Below, piece by piece: positions 1-7,556 of a stretch of DNA of 64,000 nucleotides (positions within the stretch are counted from its first letter, which is position 1; the number at the start of each line of letters is the position of its first letter). Source of the DNA: Streptomyces koelreuteriae (GTDB lineage: Bacteria > Actinomycetota > Actinomycetes > Streptomycetales > Streptomycetaceae); contig NZ_CP075896.1 in the NCBI RefSeq assembly GCF_018604545.1, forward strand, positions 1,426,001-1,490,000. Direction: 5' to 3'. A program made the position numbers and the translations under genes. The notes below the pieces were generated by a model. That model saw only the letters and a program-made list of their open reading frames with translations. It was not told the origin of the DNA and ran no database searches.

Positions 1-692
1 AAGCGCCGTACCCGCGCATACCGCTTGGGCGGGAGCCCCAGCTGTTCGGCACATCTGCGGGCCAGCCGCCGGGAGGTCCAGCCGAGCCGGTCGGCGACCT
101 CGCCCACGGGGGTGCCGCGATCGAGCAGCCCGGCGGCGAGACGGACCGCCGGGTCGGGCTCCAGCGGGCGTGTCGCCCGCTCCAGCAGGGCCGACTCCAG
201 CTCCCGCAGCCCGGCCTCCGGCCCACCGGCGGCCATGGCCTGAAGCATCCGCTCGCGCAGCACCGCGCCGTCCGTGCCCCACAGCTCGTCGAGTCCGACC
301 AGCTCGTCGCGGACCGCGGAGACCGGGGCGGTGAGGAAGGGATACGCCCCCGCCGGACGGAACGCCACCCACACGACGGCGCGCTGCTGCGCCGGGTCGA
401 TCAGGGCCGGCTCCGTGTACGGCCCCTGCACGGCCGCGCCCCGGGTACGCCGGGCCGCACCCGCCGGCGGCGAGGAGGAGAAGACGTCCCCGTCGAGGTT
501 CACGAGAAGCTGCGCCCCGCCCGTCGGCAGGGCCAGCTCGGCGGCGTGCGCGAACCGCCCCTCGGCATACCCCAGCGCACCGATCAGCGGCCCGAGCACG
601 GCCGCCGACGGCCGGACCGTGAGCGAGAGGGCTGTTCCCTCGGCCGTTCCCTCGGTGATTTCCTCGGCCGTTTCCTCGGCCGTACGGGCCAT
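1..692 (-). CDS. AraC-family transcriptional regulator, C-terminus cut by the window edge
   Basis: About 230 residues are visible from an ATG at 692; the reading frame stays open to base 1, so the end lies outside the window. Residues ~20-125 resemble the N-terminal effector half of DUF6597-type AraC regulators (QGPYTEP, then VVWVAFRPAGAYPF). The last ~50 residues carry the first part of an AraC helix-turn-helix: a helical stretch around LLDRGTPVGEVADRLGW followed by SRRLARRCAEQLGLPPKRY. Residues 5-20 are a low-complexity Ala/Glu/Thr repeat encoded by a short TCCTCGGCCG-type DNA repeat. It is divergent from the Lrp-type gene that starts at 787. The family call is from motif recognition; the effector is unknown. 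Confidence 0.8.
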   Translation of the reverse strand, partial: MARTAEETAEEITEGTAEGTALSLTVRPSAAVLGPLIGALGYAEGRFAHAAELALPTGGAQLLVNLDGDVFSSSPPAGAARRTRGAAVQGPYTEPALIDPAQQRAVVWVAFRPAGAYPFLTAPVSAVRDELVGLDELWGTDGAVLRERMLQAMAAGGPEAGLRELESALLERATRPLEPDPAVRLAAGLLDRGTPVGEVADRLGWTSRRLARRCAEQLGLPPKRYARVRR

Positions 693-786
693 GTGTCCAG
701 GCTAAGGCCGGTTCGCGCGCTGGGTGTCCCCTCCGTGGTCTCCTTGCAGCAGTCCGTACGCGCGCACGCCCCGGCAGGAGACCCCG

Positions 787-1770
787 ATGGAACCCGGCAC
801 CGCCCTCGATCCGCTGGACCTGAAGCTGCTGCAGGCGCTCCAGCTCGACGGGCGGGCGCCGTTCAGCCGGATCGCCCAGGTGCTCGGCGTCTCGGACCAG
901 ACCGTCGCCCGGCGCTACCGGGGGCTGCGCACCCGCGCACGGCTGAAGGTGCTCGGCGTGACCGACGAGCACCGCCTCGGCCGCAGCAGCTGGATCGTCC
1001 GGCTGCGCTGCACCCCGGACGTGGCCGAGCAGCTCGCGGGCGCGCTCGCCCGCCGCCCCGACACCTCCTACGTCAGCCTGAACTCCGGCGGCACGGAGGT
1101 GATGTGCACGATGAAGCCGCGCAGCCGGGAGGCCCGCGACGAGCTCCTCTTCGACCGGCTCCAGCGCACCCCGCGGGTCACATCGGTCAGCGCCCACTGC
1201 GTCCTGCACCCCTTCTACGGCGGCGCGCTCGGCTGGCTCAACAAGGCCGACGCCCTCTCCCCCGAGGAGGAGGCCGCGCTGCGCCCGCCGCCCGTCACGG
1301 CGACCGCGGGCCCGGTCGGCCTGGACGCGGACGACGAGGCGCTCCTCGATGTCCTGCGGCACGACGGACGGGCCACGCTCACCGAACTCCAGGCGGCCAC
1401 CGGCCAGTCGGAGTCCATGGTCAAGCGGCGGCTGGAGCGGCTGCGGTCCACGGGCGTGCTCTACTTCGACGTCCAGCACGACGCCGAACTCCTCGGCCAC
1501 GAGGTGGAGGCCATGCTGTGGCTCACCGTGGCCCCGGCGTCCCTGGCCTCCGTCGGCCGCGTCCTCGCCGAGCACCCCCAGGTCCCCTTCGCCGCGGCCG
1601 TCACGGGCCAGGCCAACATCCTCGCCGCGACCCTGCACCGCGACGCCGGTGACCTGTACACGTACCTGAGCGAGAAGATCGGGGCCCTCGAAGGCGTCCA
1701 GTCCGTCGAGACCGCACTGACCCTGCGCCGTGTCAAGCAGCTCTCCTACGAACCGCGACCGAACCGTTGA
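787..1770 (+). CDS. Lrp/AsnC-family regulator with two tandem modules
   Basis: 327 residues, about twice the length of classic Lrp. The first winged HTH lies at ~8-60 (LDLKLLQALQLDGR, SRIAQVLGVSDQTVARRY) and is followed by an AsnC-like ligand domain. A second HTH at ~182-230 (LLDVLRHDGRATLTELQAAT, SMVKRRLERLRSTGV) is followed by a second AsnC/RAM domain. This duplicated layout is common in streptomycetes. The ATG at 787 is preferred over an upstream in-frame start because CAGGAGAC lies just before it and the N-terminus then begins at the HTH. Likely DNA-binding sensor of an amino acid or similar small ligand; targets are not visible here. It is divergent from the AraC gene. Confidence 0.88.
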   Translation: MEPGTALDPLDLKLLQALQLDGRAPFSRIAQVLGVSDQTVARRYRGLRTRARLKVLGVTDEHRLGRSSWIVRLRCTPDVAEQLAGALARRPDTSYVSLNSGGTEVMCTMKPRSREARDELLFDRLQRTPRVTSVSAHCVLHPFYGGALGWLNKADALSPEEEAALRPPPVTATAGPVGLDADDEALLDVLRHDGRATLTELQAATGQSESMVKRRLERLRSTGVLYFDVQHDAELLGHEVEAMLWLTVAPASLASVGRVLAEHPQVPFAAAVTGQANILAATLHRDAGDLYTYLSEKIGALEGVQSVETALTLRRVKQLSYEPRPNR

Positions 1771-1864
1771 CGGAGGTACGCCCCCTCTTCTACGCCCAGT
1801 GACGGCAGGCCTTATGCGTGTAATGCCCTGATTGTGTTCCCGGTGAGAGGGGCACTCAGGGCAT

Positions 1865-2791
1865 GTGCACACACAAAACGGCGAGCGACCGCGCAGAGTC
1901 CTGCTGACGGGGTGGTTCAGCTTCCGGGACCGGGAGGCGACCGCCGGGGACGTCCTGGCCCTGCGCCGGGTCGAGGACGTGCTGCGGGGGACGGGCATCC
2001 CCTACGACGTCGCCTGGAGCCCGGGTTTCCGTCCGGAGGCCCTGCATCTGGAGCGGCTGTGGCCCGAGGACTACACCCACCTGGTGTTCGTGTGCGGCCC
2101 CTTGCACGGGCCGCAGGTCGAGGAGCTGCACCGGCGGTTCGCGCACTGTGTGCGGATCGCCGTGGGCACCTCGGTGATCGACCCCGGCAGCACGGCCGTG
2201 ACCGGCTTCCACCGGGTGCTGCCGCGGGACGCGCCCGACCGTGAGCCGGTGGAGGATCTGGCGGCCCGCGCCCCGGACGTGCCCGCCCGGCCCGTCGTCG
2301 GGGTGATCCTCGCGCACGGGCAGCACGAGTACGGGCGGCTGCGGCGGCACGGGCAGGTGGCCGAGGAGGTGACGCGGTGGCTGACCGGCAAGGACTGCGG
2401 CAGGCTGGAACTGGAGACGCGGCTCGACACGCACGACTGGCATCTGAGTGCGACGCCGGCGCAGCTCCAGTCCGTGCTGGCCCGGATGGACCTCGTCGTC
2501 ACCGACCGGCTGCACGGGCTGGTGATCGCGCTGCGGGTCGGCACGCCGGTGCTGGCCGTCGATCCGGTCGCGGGCGGCTCCAAGCTGACCGCGCAGGCCC
2601 GTGCCTGCGGCTGGCCCGCGCTGGTGGCCGCCGAGCGGCTGGACGCGCGGCAGTTGGACCGCTGGTGGGACTGGTGCCTGACCGGCGGCCGGGTGACCGC
2701 GCGGCAGATCCGCGACGGTTTCCGCGAGGGCACCGTGCCGGACAGCGCGGACCGGCTCGTCGAGGCACTGGCACGGCCGGTCGCCGGTTAG
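1865..2791 (+). CDS. Polysaccharide pyruvyl transferase family protein
   Basis: 308 residues. The C-terminal half carries the family signature: LVVTDRLHGLVIALRVGTPV followed by a Lys-containing segment, as in PF04230 enzymes that transfer pyruvate from PEP or act on activated sugars. The N-terminal half is a Rossmann-like region beginning VLLTGWFSFRDREATAGD. No signal peptide or membrane segment is seen, so it is cytoplasmic. A GTG at 1865 is used; a purine-rich GAGAGGGG lies about 12 bases upstream. Nearby cell-envelope genes (GT2 at 3886, HAD phosphatase, polysaccharide deacetylase at 5007) fit a role in surface glycan decoration, but there is no operon linkage. The substrate is unknown. 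Confidence 0.75.
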   Translation: MHTQNGERPRRVLLTGWFSFRDREATAGDVLALRRVEDVLRGTGIPYDVAWSPGFRPEALHLERLWPEDYTHLVFVCGPLHGPQVEELHRRFAHCVRIAVGTSVIDPGSTAVTGFHRVLPRDAPDREPVEDLAARAPDVPARPVVGVILAHGQHEYGRLRRHGQVAEEVTRWLTGKDCGRLELETRLDTHDWHLSATPAQLQSVLARMDLVVTDRLHGLVIALRVGTPVLAVDPVAGGSKLTAQARACGWPALVAAERLDARQLDRWWDWCLTGGRVTARQIRDGFREGTVPDSADRLVEALARPVAG

Positions 2792-2914
2792 CTCCCTGAC
2801 CCCACGGGGCATCCGCATCTACGTTCCCGCTGTATTTCCCCGTATGTCCCCCGCTTCCCCCGCCGCACGTCCCCCCGGGAGGAGAGACGGTCCGGCCGAC
2901 CGGAAGGAGAAAGC

Positions 2915-3235
2915 GTGTCCATCGGCCGACTTCCCGATCACGAGCAGCGCATCCTCGACGAGATGGAACGCGCCCTGCGCCGCGACCGCCGCCTGGACCG
3001 CCGGCTGCGCACCCTGCGGGTGCGCCGTCGCCCCGACCCCGCCCGAATCCTGGCCCGCCTGGCCGGGTACCGCCCCCGCGTCTGGACCGTGGTGGTCCTG
3101 TGCGCGGTGACGGTGGGCCTGCTGGTGGCCGGGATCGCCACCTCCGCGCCCGGGGTGATCTGGGCGTTCGCCGCGATATGCCCGCTGACGCTGTACGCGG
3201 CGTTCCGGCTGATGTGCCGGTGGTGCGGGACCTGA
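2915..3235 (+). CDS. DUF3040-family small membrane protein
   Basis: 106 residues. The N-terminal cytoplasmic stretch LPDHEQRILDEMERAL is the typical opening of the actinobacterial DUF3040 family. A very basic segment follows (~25-47), then two hydrophobic helices (~53-73 and ~77-97) with a short loop. The GTG start at 2915 has an AAGGAGA ribosome site 4 bases upstream. The function of the family is not established. It stands alone, between the pyruvyl transferase-like gene and the minus-strand HAD/GT2 pair. Confidence 0.8.
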   Translation: MSIGRLPDHEQRILDEMERALRRDRRLDRRLRTLRVRRRPDPARILARLAGYRPRVWTVVVLCAVTVGLLVAGIATSAPGVIWAFAAICPLTLYAAFRLMCRWCGT

Positions 3236-3301
3236 GCGTCCGCCCCTGCCCGGACTGGCGTCCGCCCCTGCCGGGACTACGCCGGGACTACGGGGACGCC
3301 C

Positions 3302-3889
3302 CTATCCGGGGTCGGTCGTGAAGGCCTCCTGGATGGGGCGTTCGTCGGCGAGGACGCGGCCCTGGGGCGGTCCGTCCAGGAGCGCGCGGACCGCGGTCAG
3401 CAGGTCCGGGGCGACATGGTCGGCGCGCGCGGTCTCCTCGGGGCGGGTCCGCCCGGTCGGGACGAGGATGCCGTGGCAGCCCGCCCGGTGCGCGGCCTCG
3501 GCGCCGGCCCCGGTGTCGCCGATGACGACGAGGTCGGCGGGCCGGGCGCAGATCCGCCCGGCCGCCCACAGCACCATCCCGGGCCGGGGCATGCGGCAGT
3601 GGCAGCCGTCGTCGGGTCCGTGCGGGCAGACGGCGAACACGTCGAAGGGGCCGAGGAGTTCGTCGACGCGCTGATCGACGCGGCGCACGTCGGCGTCGGT
3701 GAGCAGCCCGCGCGCGACGCCGGGCTGGTGCGTGACGACGCCGGTGCGGATGCCGCGCCCGCGCAGCAGGGCGAGCGCCTCGCGGGCGCCTTCGACGGGA
3801 CGCATGCGGCCGGGTTCGGCGGTGTCGGATACGTCGTCGACGAGGGTGCCGTCGCGGTCGAACAGCACGGCCTTCACCGGACGCCTCAT
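3302..3889 (-). CDS. HAD-superfamily phosphatase, GmhB (heptose bisphosphate phosphatase)-like
   Basis: 195 residues. Motif I is LFDRDGTLV near residue 10, with Asp nucleophile D11 and D13. A C-x-H ... C-x-C zinc-loop pattern (CPHGPDDGCHC) and the RMPRPGM segment are the marks of the HAD-IIIA/GmhB subfamily, which removes a phosphate from heptose bisphosphates. In motif IV the usual GDTGAD-type acid pair reads GDTGAGAEAA, so the second acid is Gly, which may reduce metal binding. The ATG at 3889 overlaps the stop of the upstream glycosyltransferase (ATGA), so the two are translationally coupled. No heptose kinase or isomerase is adjacent; the sugar substrate is inferred only from family. Confidence 0.82.
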   Translation of the reverse strand: MRRPVKAVLFDRDGTLVDDVSDTAEPGRMRPVEGAREALALLRGRGIRTGVVTHQPGVARGLLTDADVRRVDQRVDELLGPFDVFAVCPHGPDDGCHCRMPRPGMVLWAAGRICARPADLVVIGDTGAGAEAAHRAGCHGILVPTGRTRPEETARADHVAPDLLTAVRALLDGPPQGRVLADERPIQEAFTTDPG

Positions 3890-4887
3890 GAGCTCACCTC
3901 GTCCTGCCAGGCGGGGGCGTGGCGGTGGCGCCAGGCGCCGGTCAGCCGGTGCCAGGTCGCGGCCGGCGGGATGAGCACACTGGTCGCCACCATGGTCGTC
4001 ACCTCGTGGCGGGTGCGCGGGCCACGCGCGATACGGCCCCGGGCCAACTCCGCGGTGCCGGCCGCCCAGCCGAGCGCGCAGGCCGTCGCGGCCCGTCCGT
4101 GCCCGGCGGCGGCGAGGGCGCAGGCGGCGACACCCGCGGTCGTGATCGCCGCGTGGGTGCGGATCCGGCCGCGCGGCGCGACCGCCTTGTCCCACCAGTC
4201 GGGCCCGTGCAGATGCCGCATGAGGGCGTCGTCGGCGTTGCCGCGCTGCCGGCGCACCGACTCCCAGCGGGAGGCGGGGTGCACGGGGTGCCGTGTGGTG
4301 CGGCGGCCCTGCCGGATGCGCCAGCCCGAGTCGAGCACGCGCAGCGCGAGGTCGGCGTCCTCGCGGAAGGCCCGCTCGAAGCGTTCGTCGAAGCCGCCGA
4401 CCTGTTTGAGTGCCTCCGTGCGGTAGGCCATGTCCGAGGTGATCCAGTGGGCGCGGGCGTCTCCCGCGGTGCCGCGTTCCCAGTCGGTGGGGCGGCGTTC
4501 GCCGGGCAGCGGGACGGCGATGACGCCCTGGACGCCCGCGGTGTCGGGCGACGCCTCGGCGAGGTCCTCGGCCAGTTGATGGCACCAGTGGGGCCCGACC
4601 TGGACGTCGTCGTCCAGGAACACGGTCCACGGCGCCGTCACGGCGCGCAGCCCGGTGTTGCGGGCGGCGGCGGGCCCACGACCGCCGCCGCCCAGCACGG
4701 TGGTGCGCTCCCGCAGATCGCCGAGAACGCTCAACGGATGCTCCAACTCCCCGGGGCCCGGGTCGGACCGGTCGTCGACGAGCACGATCTCGCCGGGGCG
4801 CGGTCCGGTCGCGGCGGCGAGCGCCGCGAGGCAGTCGGCGAGGGTGTCCCGGACGACGGTCGGGATCACGACGGCGTACGAGGTCAT
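3886..4887 (-). CDS. Family 2 glycosyltransferase with C-terminal hydrophobic region
   Basis: 333 residues. It opens with TSYAVVIPTVVRDTLADCL and shows the GT-A nucleotide-sugar pattern: LVDDRSD, the metal-binding VFLDDDVQVG and the ED motif in AFREDADLALRVLD. A hydrophobic stretch near residues 255-280 and another at the C-terminus suggest membrane association. The ATG at 4887 is chosen over an upstream in-frame start because GGGAGGA sits 8 bases before it. Its stop overlaps the GmhB-like HAD gene by four bases, so both probably serve one glycan pathway. Acceptor and donor are unknown. Confidence 0.85.
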   Translation of the reverse strand: MTSYAVVIPTVVRDTLADCLAALAAATGPRPGEIVLVDDRSDPGPGELEHPLSVLGDLRERTTVLGGGGRGPAAARNTGLRAVTAPWTVFLDDDVQVGPHWCHQLAEDLAEASPDTAGVQGVIAVPLPGERRPTDWERGTAGDARAHWITSDMAYRTEALKQVGGFDERFERAFREDADLALRVLDSGWRIRQGRRTTRHPVHPASRWESVRRQRGNADDALMRHLHGPDWWDKAVAPRGRIRTHAAITTAGVAACALAAAGHGRAATACALGWAAGTAELARGRIARGPRTRHEVTTMVATSVLIPPAATWHRLTGAWRHRHAPAWQDEVSS

Positions 4888-4963
4888 GCGGCGGTCCTCC
4901 CTGTGACGATCGCCCGCCTTCGGTGCTGGCGAGTGCCGCGGTAGGGCCGTCTCAAACGCCACA

Positions 4964-5003
4964 GGGACTATACATTGCGCGTATACACGCTATGTATAGT
5001 CCC
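4964..5003. promoter_or_regulatory. 40-bp near-perfect palindrome overlapping the deacetylase promoter
   Basis: The outer arms GGGACTATACAT (4964-4975) and ATGTATAGTCCC (4992-5003) are exact inverse complements. The centre holds GTATAC on the same dyad axis (4983.5). In total 18 of 20 base pairs match across 40 bases. It is AT-rich inside a very GC-rich sequence. The right arm contains TATAGT (4995-5000), a good actinobacterial -10 hexamer, 6 bases before the ATG at 5007. A repressor bound here would block RNA polymerase. The regulator is not identifiable from the sequence. Confidence 0.75.
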
Positions 5004-5006
5004 GAC

Positions 5007-5795
5007 ATGCCTTCTCTGACCAAGAAGATGAAGAAAACGGGGATCGCGTTCCGAACGGCCGGAACGCTCGCGGCGACAGCCGCCCTGACACTGGCCCTCG
5101 GCGGTTGCGCCGGACCCGACACCACGGCCCCCAGCGCCGTCCGCGCCCAGGCGGCGACGGACGTCCAGGCGGCCCGCTACGGCACCGTCGACTGCCGTGA
5201 GGCGAAGTGCATCGCGCTCACCTTCGACGCGGGGCCGAGCGAGCACTCCGCACGCCTGCTGGACATCCTGAAGGAGAGACAGGTCCCGGCGACCTTCTTC
5301 CTCCTGGGGAAACGGCACATCGAGAAGTACCCGGAGCTGGTGCGGCGGATGGCCGACGAGGGCCATGAGGTGGCCAGCCACACCTGGGAGCACAAGATCC
5401 TGACCCGGCTGAGACCCGAGGAGATACGCGAGGAGCTGGAACGCCCCAACCAGGAGATAGAACGCCTCACCGGCCGGCGCCCGACCCTGATACGCCCGCC
5501 CCAGGGCCGCACCGACGACACCGTGCACGAGATCTGCCGCGAACTGGGCCTCGCCGAGGTGCTGTGGAGCGTGACGGCCAAGGACTACAAGACGACCGAC
5601 TCGGACCTGATCACCCGTCGCGTCCTCGCCCAGGCCTCCCGGGACGGCATCATCCTGCTGCACGACATCTACGACGGCACCGTGCCGGCCGTCCCGGGCA
5701 TCATCGACGCGCTCAAGGAACGCGGGTACGTGTTCGTGACGGTGCCTCAACTGCTGGCACCGGGCAAGGCGGAGCCCGGGAAGGTGTACCGCTAG
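5007..5795 (+). CDS. Polysaccharide deacetylase (NodB/CE4-like) lipoprotein
   Basis: 262 residues. A basic N-terminus and hydrophobic stretch end in a lipobox-like LALGGC near residue 29, so it is probably an exported lipoprotein. The NodB domain spans ~65-245: motif 1 TFDAGPS, motif 2 SHTWEH with both metal-binding histidines, motif 3 IRPPQGRTDD, motif 4 WSVTAKDY and motif 5 ILLHD. In motif 1 the usual second Asp (TFDDGP) is Ala, which removes one normal metal ligand, so activity could be altered. The start at 5007 is inferred as leaderless: TATAGT ends 6 bases upstream and no ribosome site exists. ATG 4992 is the alternative. It likely removes N-acetyl groups from wall or surface glycans. 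Confidence 0.85.
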   Translation: MPSLTKKMKKTGIAFRTAGTLAATAALTLALGGCAGPDTTAPSAVRAQAATDVQAARYGTVDCREAKCIALTFDAGPSEHSARLLDILKERQVPATFFLLGKRHIEKYPELVRRMADEGHEVASHTWEHKILTRLRPEEIREELERPNQEIERLTGRRPTLIRPPQGRTDDTVHEICRELGLAEVLWSVTAKDYKTTDSDLITRRVLAQASRDGIILLHDIYDGTVPAVPGIIDALKERGYVFVTVPQLLAPGKAEPGKVYR

Positions 5796-5808
5796 GCCAC
5801 AAACCCCC

Positions 5809-5840
5809 GGACGGCTCTGGGCCGAGTGGGTGAGCCGTCC
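5809..5840 (+). terminator. Hairpin after the deacetylase gene
   Basis: GGACGGCTC (5809-5817) pairs perfectly with GAGCCGTCC (5832-5840) across a 14-base loop, 13 bases after the stop codon. It has no U-run, as is common for streptomycete hairpin terminators. Confidence 0.6.
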
Positions 5841-5883
5841 CCGACCGGGCCGCTGGGCAGCATGGGTTCCCTACGATCGGAAC

Positions 5884-6324
5884 GTGGCGAACATCCTGCT
5901 CGAACGGACGGTCCCGCTCCCCCTCGACGAGGCGTGGCGGCGGATCACGCAGTGGCAGCGGCACGGTGAGGGCGTGCCTTTGACGCGGGTCGGGCCGGTC
6001 CCGGCCGGCCCGACCCGCGTCGGCACCGTCGTCCTGGCCCGCACGGGCGTCGGACCGCTGTCCTTCGACGACCCGATGGAGGTCACGGTGTGGGAGCCGC
6101 CGGAGGACGGGGCCCCGGGGAGGTGCCGACTGGAGAAGCGGGGCCGGGTGGTGCTGGGCTGGGCGGAGTTGGAGGTCCGGCCGGGGCCCGGCGGCCGCAC
6201 CCGCGTGCTGTGGCGGGAGGAGATCCGGATCCGGCTCCTCCCCTCGCCTTTCGACGACCTGGTCGCGCGCTCGGCACGGCATGTGTTCGGCCGCGCCCTG
6301 AACCGCCTGCTGAGACAGGCCTGA
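5884..6324 (+). CDS. SRPBCC (START-like) family protein
   Basis: 146 residues. It begins ANILLERTVPLPLDEAWRRIT, the opening strand and helix of the SRPBCC/polyketide-cyclase-like fold, and ends with a long amphipathic C-terminal helix (FDDLVARSARHVFGRALNRL). Such proteins bind hydrophobic ligands in a deep pocket; no catalytic signature is visible. The GTG at 5884 is probably leaderless: TACGAT (5872-5877) is a typical -10 hexamer ending 6 bases before it. No signal peptide, so it is cytoplasmic. The ligand is unknown. Confidence 0.78.
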   Translation: MANILLERTVPLPLDEAWRRITQWQRHGEGVPLTRVGPVPAGPTRVGTVVLARTGVGPLSFDDPMEVTVWEPPEDGAPGRCRLEKRGRVVLGWAELEVRPGPGGRTRVLWREEIRIRLLPSPFDDLVARSARHVFGRALNRLLRQA

Positions 6325-6361
6325 CGGGCCCCGGGAGCGCTTCGGTACGGAACTTTCGTCC

Positions 6362-7513
6362 TCAGGCCACCGACCCGATCCGCCCCATCGCCTCCGGCCG
6401 CGGCTCGTGGTGGATCGGTGTGTGGGCCCCGGTCAGTGAGACCCCGCTGCCTCCGCGTCGGCCGGCGACGATCTCCGAGGCGATCGACAGGGCCGTCTCC
6501 TCAGGCGTACGGGCCCCGAGGTCCAGGCCGATCGGGGAGTGCAGGCGGCTCAACTCCAAGTCGGTGACGCCGACTTCGCGCAGTCGGGCGTTGCGGTCCA
6601 AGTGGGTGCGCCGGGAGCCCATGGCGCCGACGTAGGCCACCGGCAGGCGCAGCGCCAGTCGCAGCAGGGGCACGTCGAACTTGGCGTCGTGGGTCAGGAC
6701 GCACAGGACCGTGCGGGCGTCGACGTCCGTGTCCTCCAGGTAGCGGTGGGGCCAGTCGACCACGATCTCGTCGGCCTCCGGGAAGCGCGTCCGGGTCGCG
6801 AAGACGGGCCGTGCGTCGCACACCGTGACGTGGTAGCCGAGGAACTTGCCCATGCGGACCAGCGCCGACGCGAAGTCGATCGCGCCGAAGACGATCATGC
6901 GGGGCGGCGGGACCGAGGACTCGACCAGGACCGTGAGGGGCGCTCCGCAGCGGGAGCCCTGCTCCCCGATCTCCAGGGTGCCGGTGCGGCCGGCGTCCAG
7001 GAAGGCGCCCGCCTCGGCGGCGATGGTGCGGTCCAGTTCGGGATGGCCGCCGAGGCCGCCGTCGTAGGACCCGTCGGGGCGGACCAGCAGGGCGCGGCCC
7101 GTCAGTTCGGGCGGGCCCGACACGATCCGGGCCAGCGCCGCCGCCTGACCGGAGGCGGCGGCGGTGAGCGCGGACGCCACCACCGGCCGGACCGGTTCGG
7201 CGGACCGGACCGGGGTGACCAGGATGTCGATGACGCCGCCGCAGGTCAGGCCTACGGCGAAGGCGTCGTCGTCGCTGTAGCCGAAGCGCTCCAGGACGGT
7301 CTCGCCGTCCCGCAGCGCCTGCCCGCACAGTTCGTAGACCGCGCCCTCCACACAGCCTCCGGAGACCGAGCCGATCGCCGTGCCCTCGGCGTCCACCGCG
7401 AGCGCGGCGCCCGGCTGGCGGGGCGCGCTGCCGCCGACGGCCACCACGGTGGCGACGGCGAAGTCACGGCCCTGCTCGACCCACCGGTTCAGTTCCTCGG
7501 CGATGTCCAGCAT
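6362..7513 (-). CDS. XdhC/CoxI-family xanthine dehydrogenase maturation factor
   Basis: 383 residues. The N-terminal XdhC_CoxI domain shows VATVVAVGGSAPRQPG and the conserved SVSGGCVEGAVYE. The C-terminal Rossmann domain (~205-340) has MIVFGAIDFASALVRMGKF, the CDARPVFAT motif and YVGAMGSRRTH. Members bind molybdenum cofactor, help insert the terminal sulfur, and deliver it to xanthine dehydrogenase. It is the last gene of the minus-strand purine cluster, 43 bases after the NCS2 permease, so it is probably co-transcribed with the dehydrogenase it matures. Confidence 0.93.
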   Translation of the reverse strand: MLDIAEELNRWVEQGRDFAVATVVAVGGSAPRQPGAALAVDAEGTAIGSVSGGCVEGAVYELCGQALRDGETVLERFGYSDDDAFAVGLTCGGVIDILVTPVRSAEPVRPVVASALTAAASGQAAALARIVSGPPELTGRALLVRPDGSYDGGLGGHPELDRTIAAEAGAFLDAGRTGTLEIGEQGSRCGAPLTVLVESSVPPPRMIVFGAIDFASALVRMGKFLGYHVTVCDARPVFATRTRFPEADEIVVDWPHRYLEDTDVDARTVLCVLTHDAKFDVPLLRLALRLPVAYVGAMGSRRTHLDRNARLREVGVTDLELSRLHSPIGLDLGARTPEETALSIASEIVAGRRGGSGVSLTGAHTPIHHEPRPEAMGRIGSVA

Positions 7514-7556
7514 CTGTCTCGGTCTCCTTAGGACTGCGAGGTCGATACGCCGGGCG

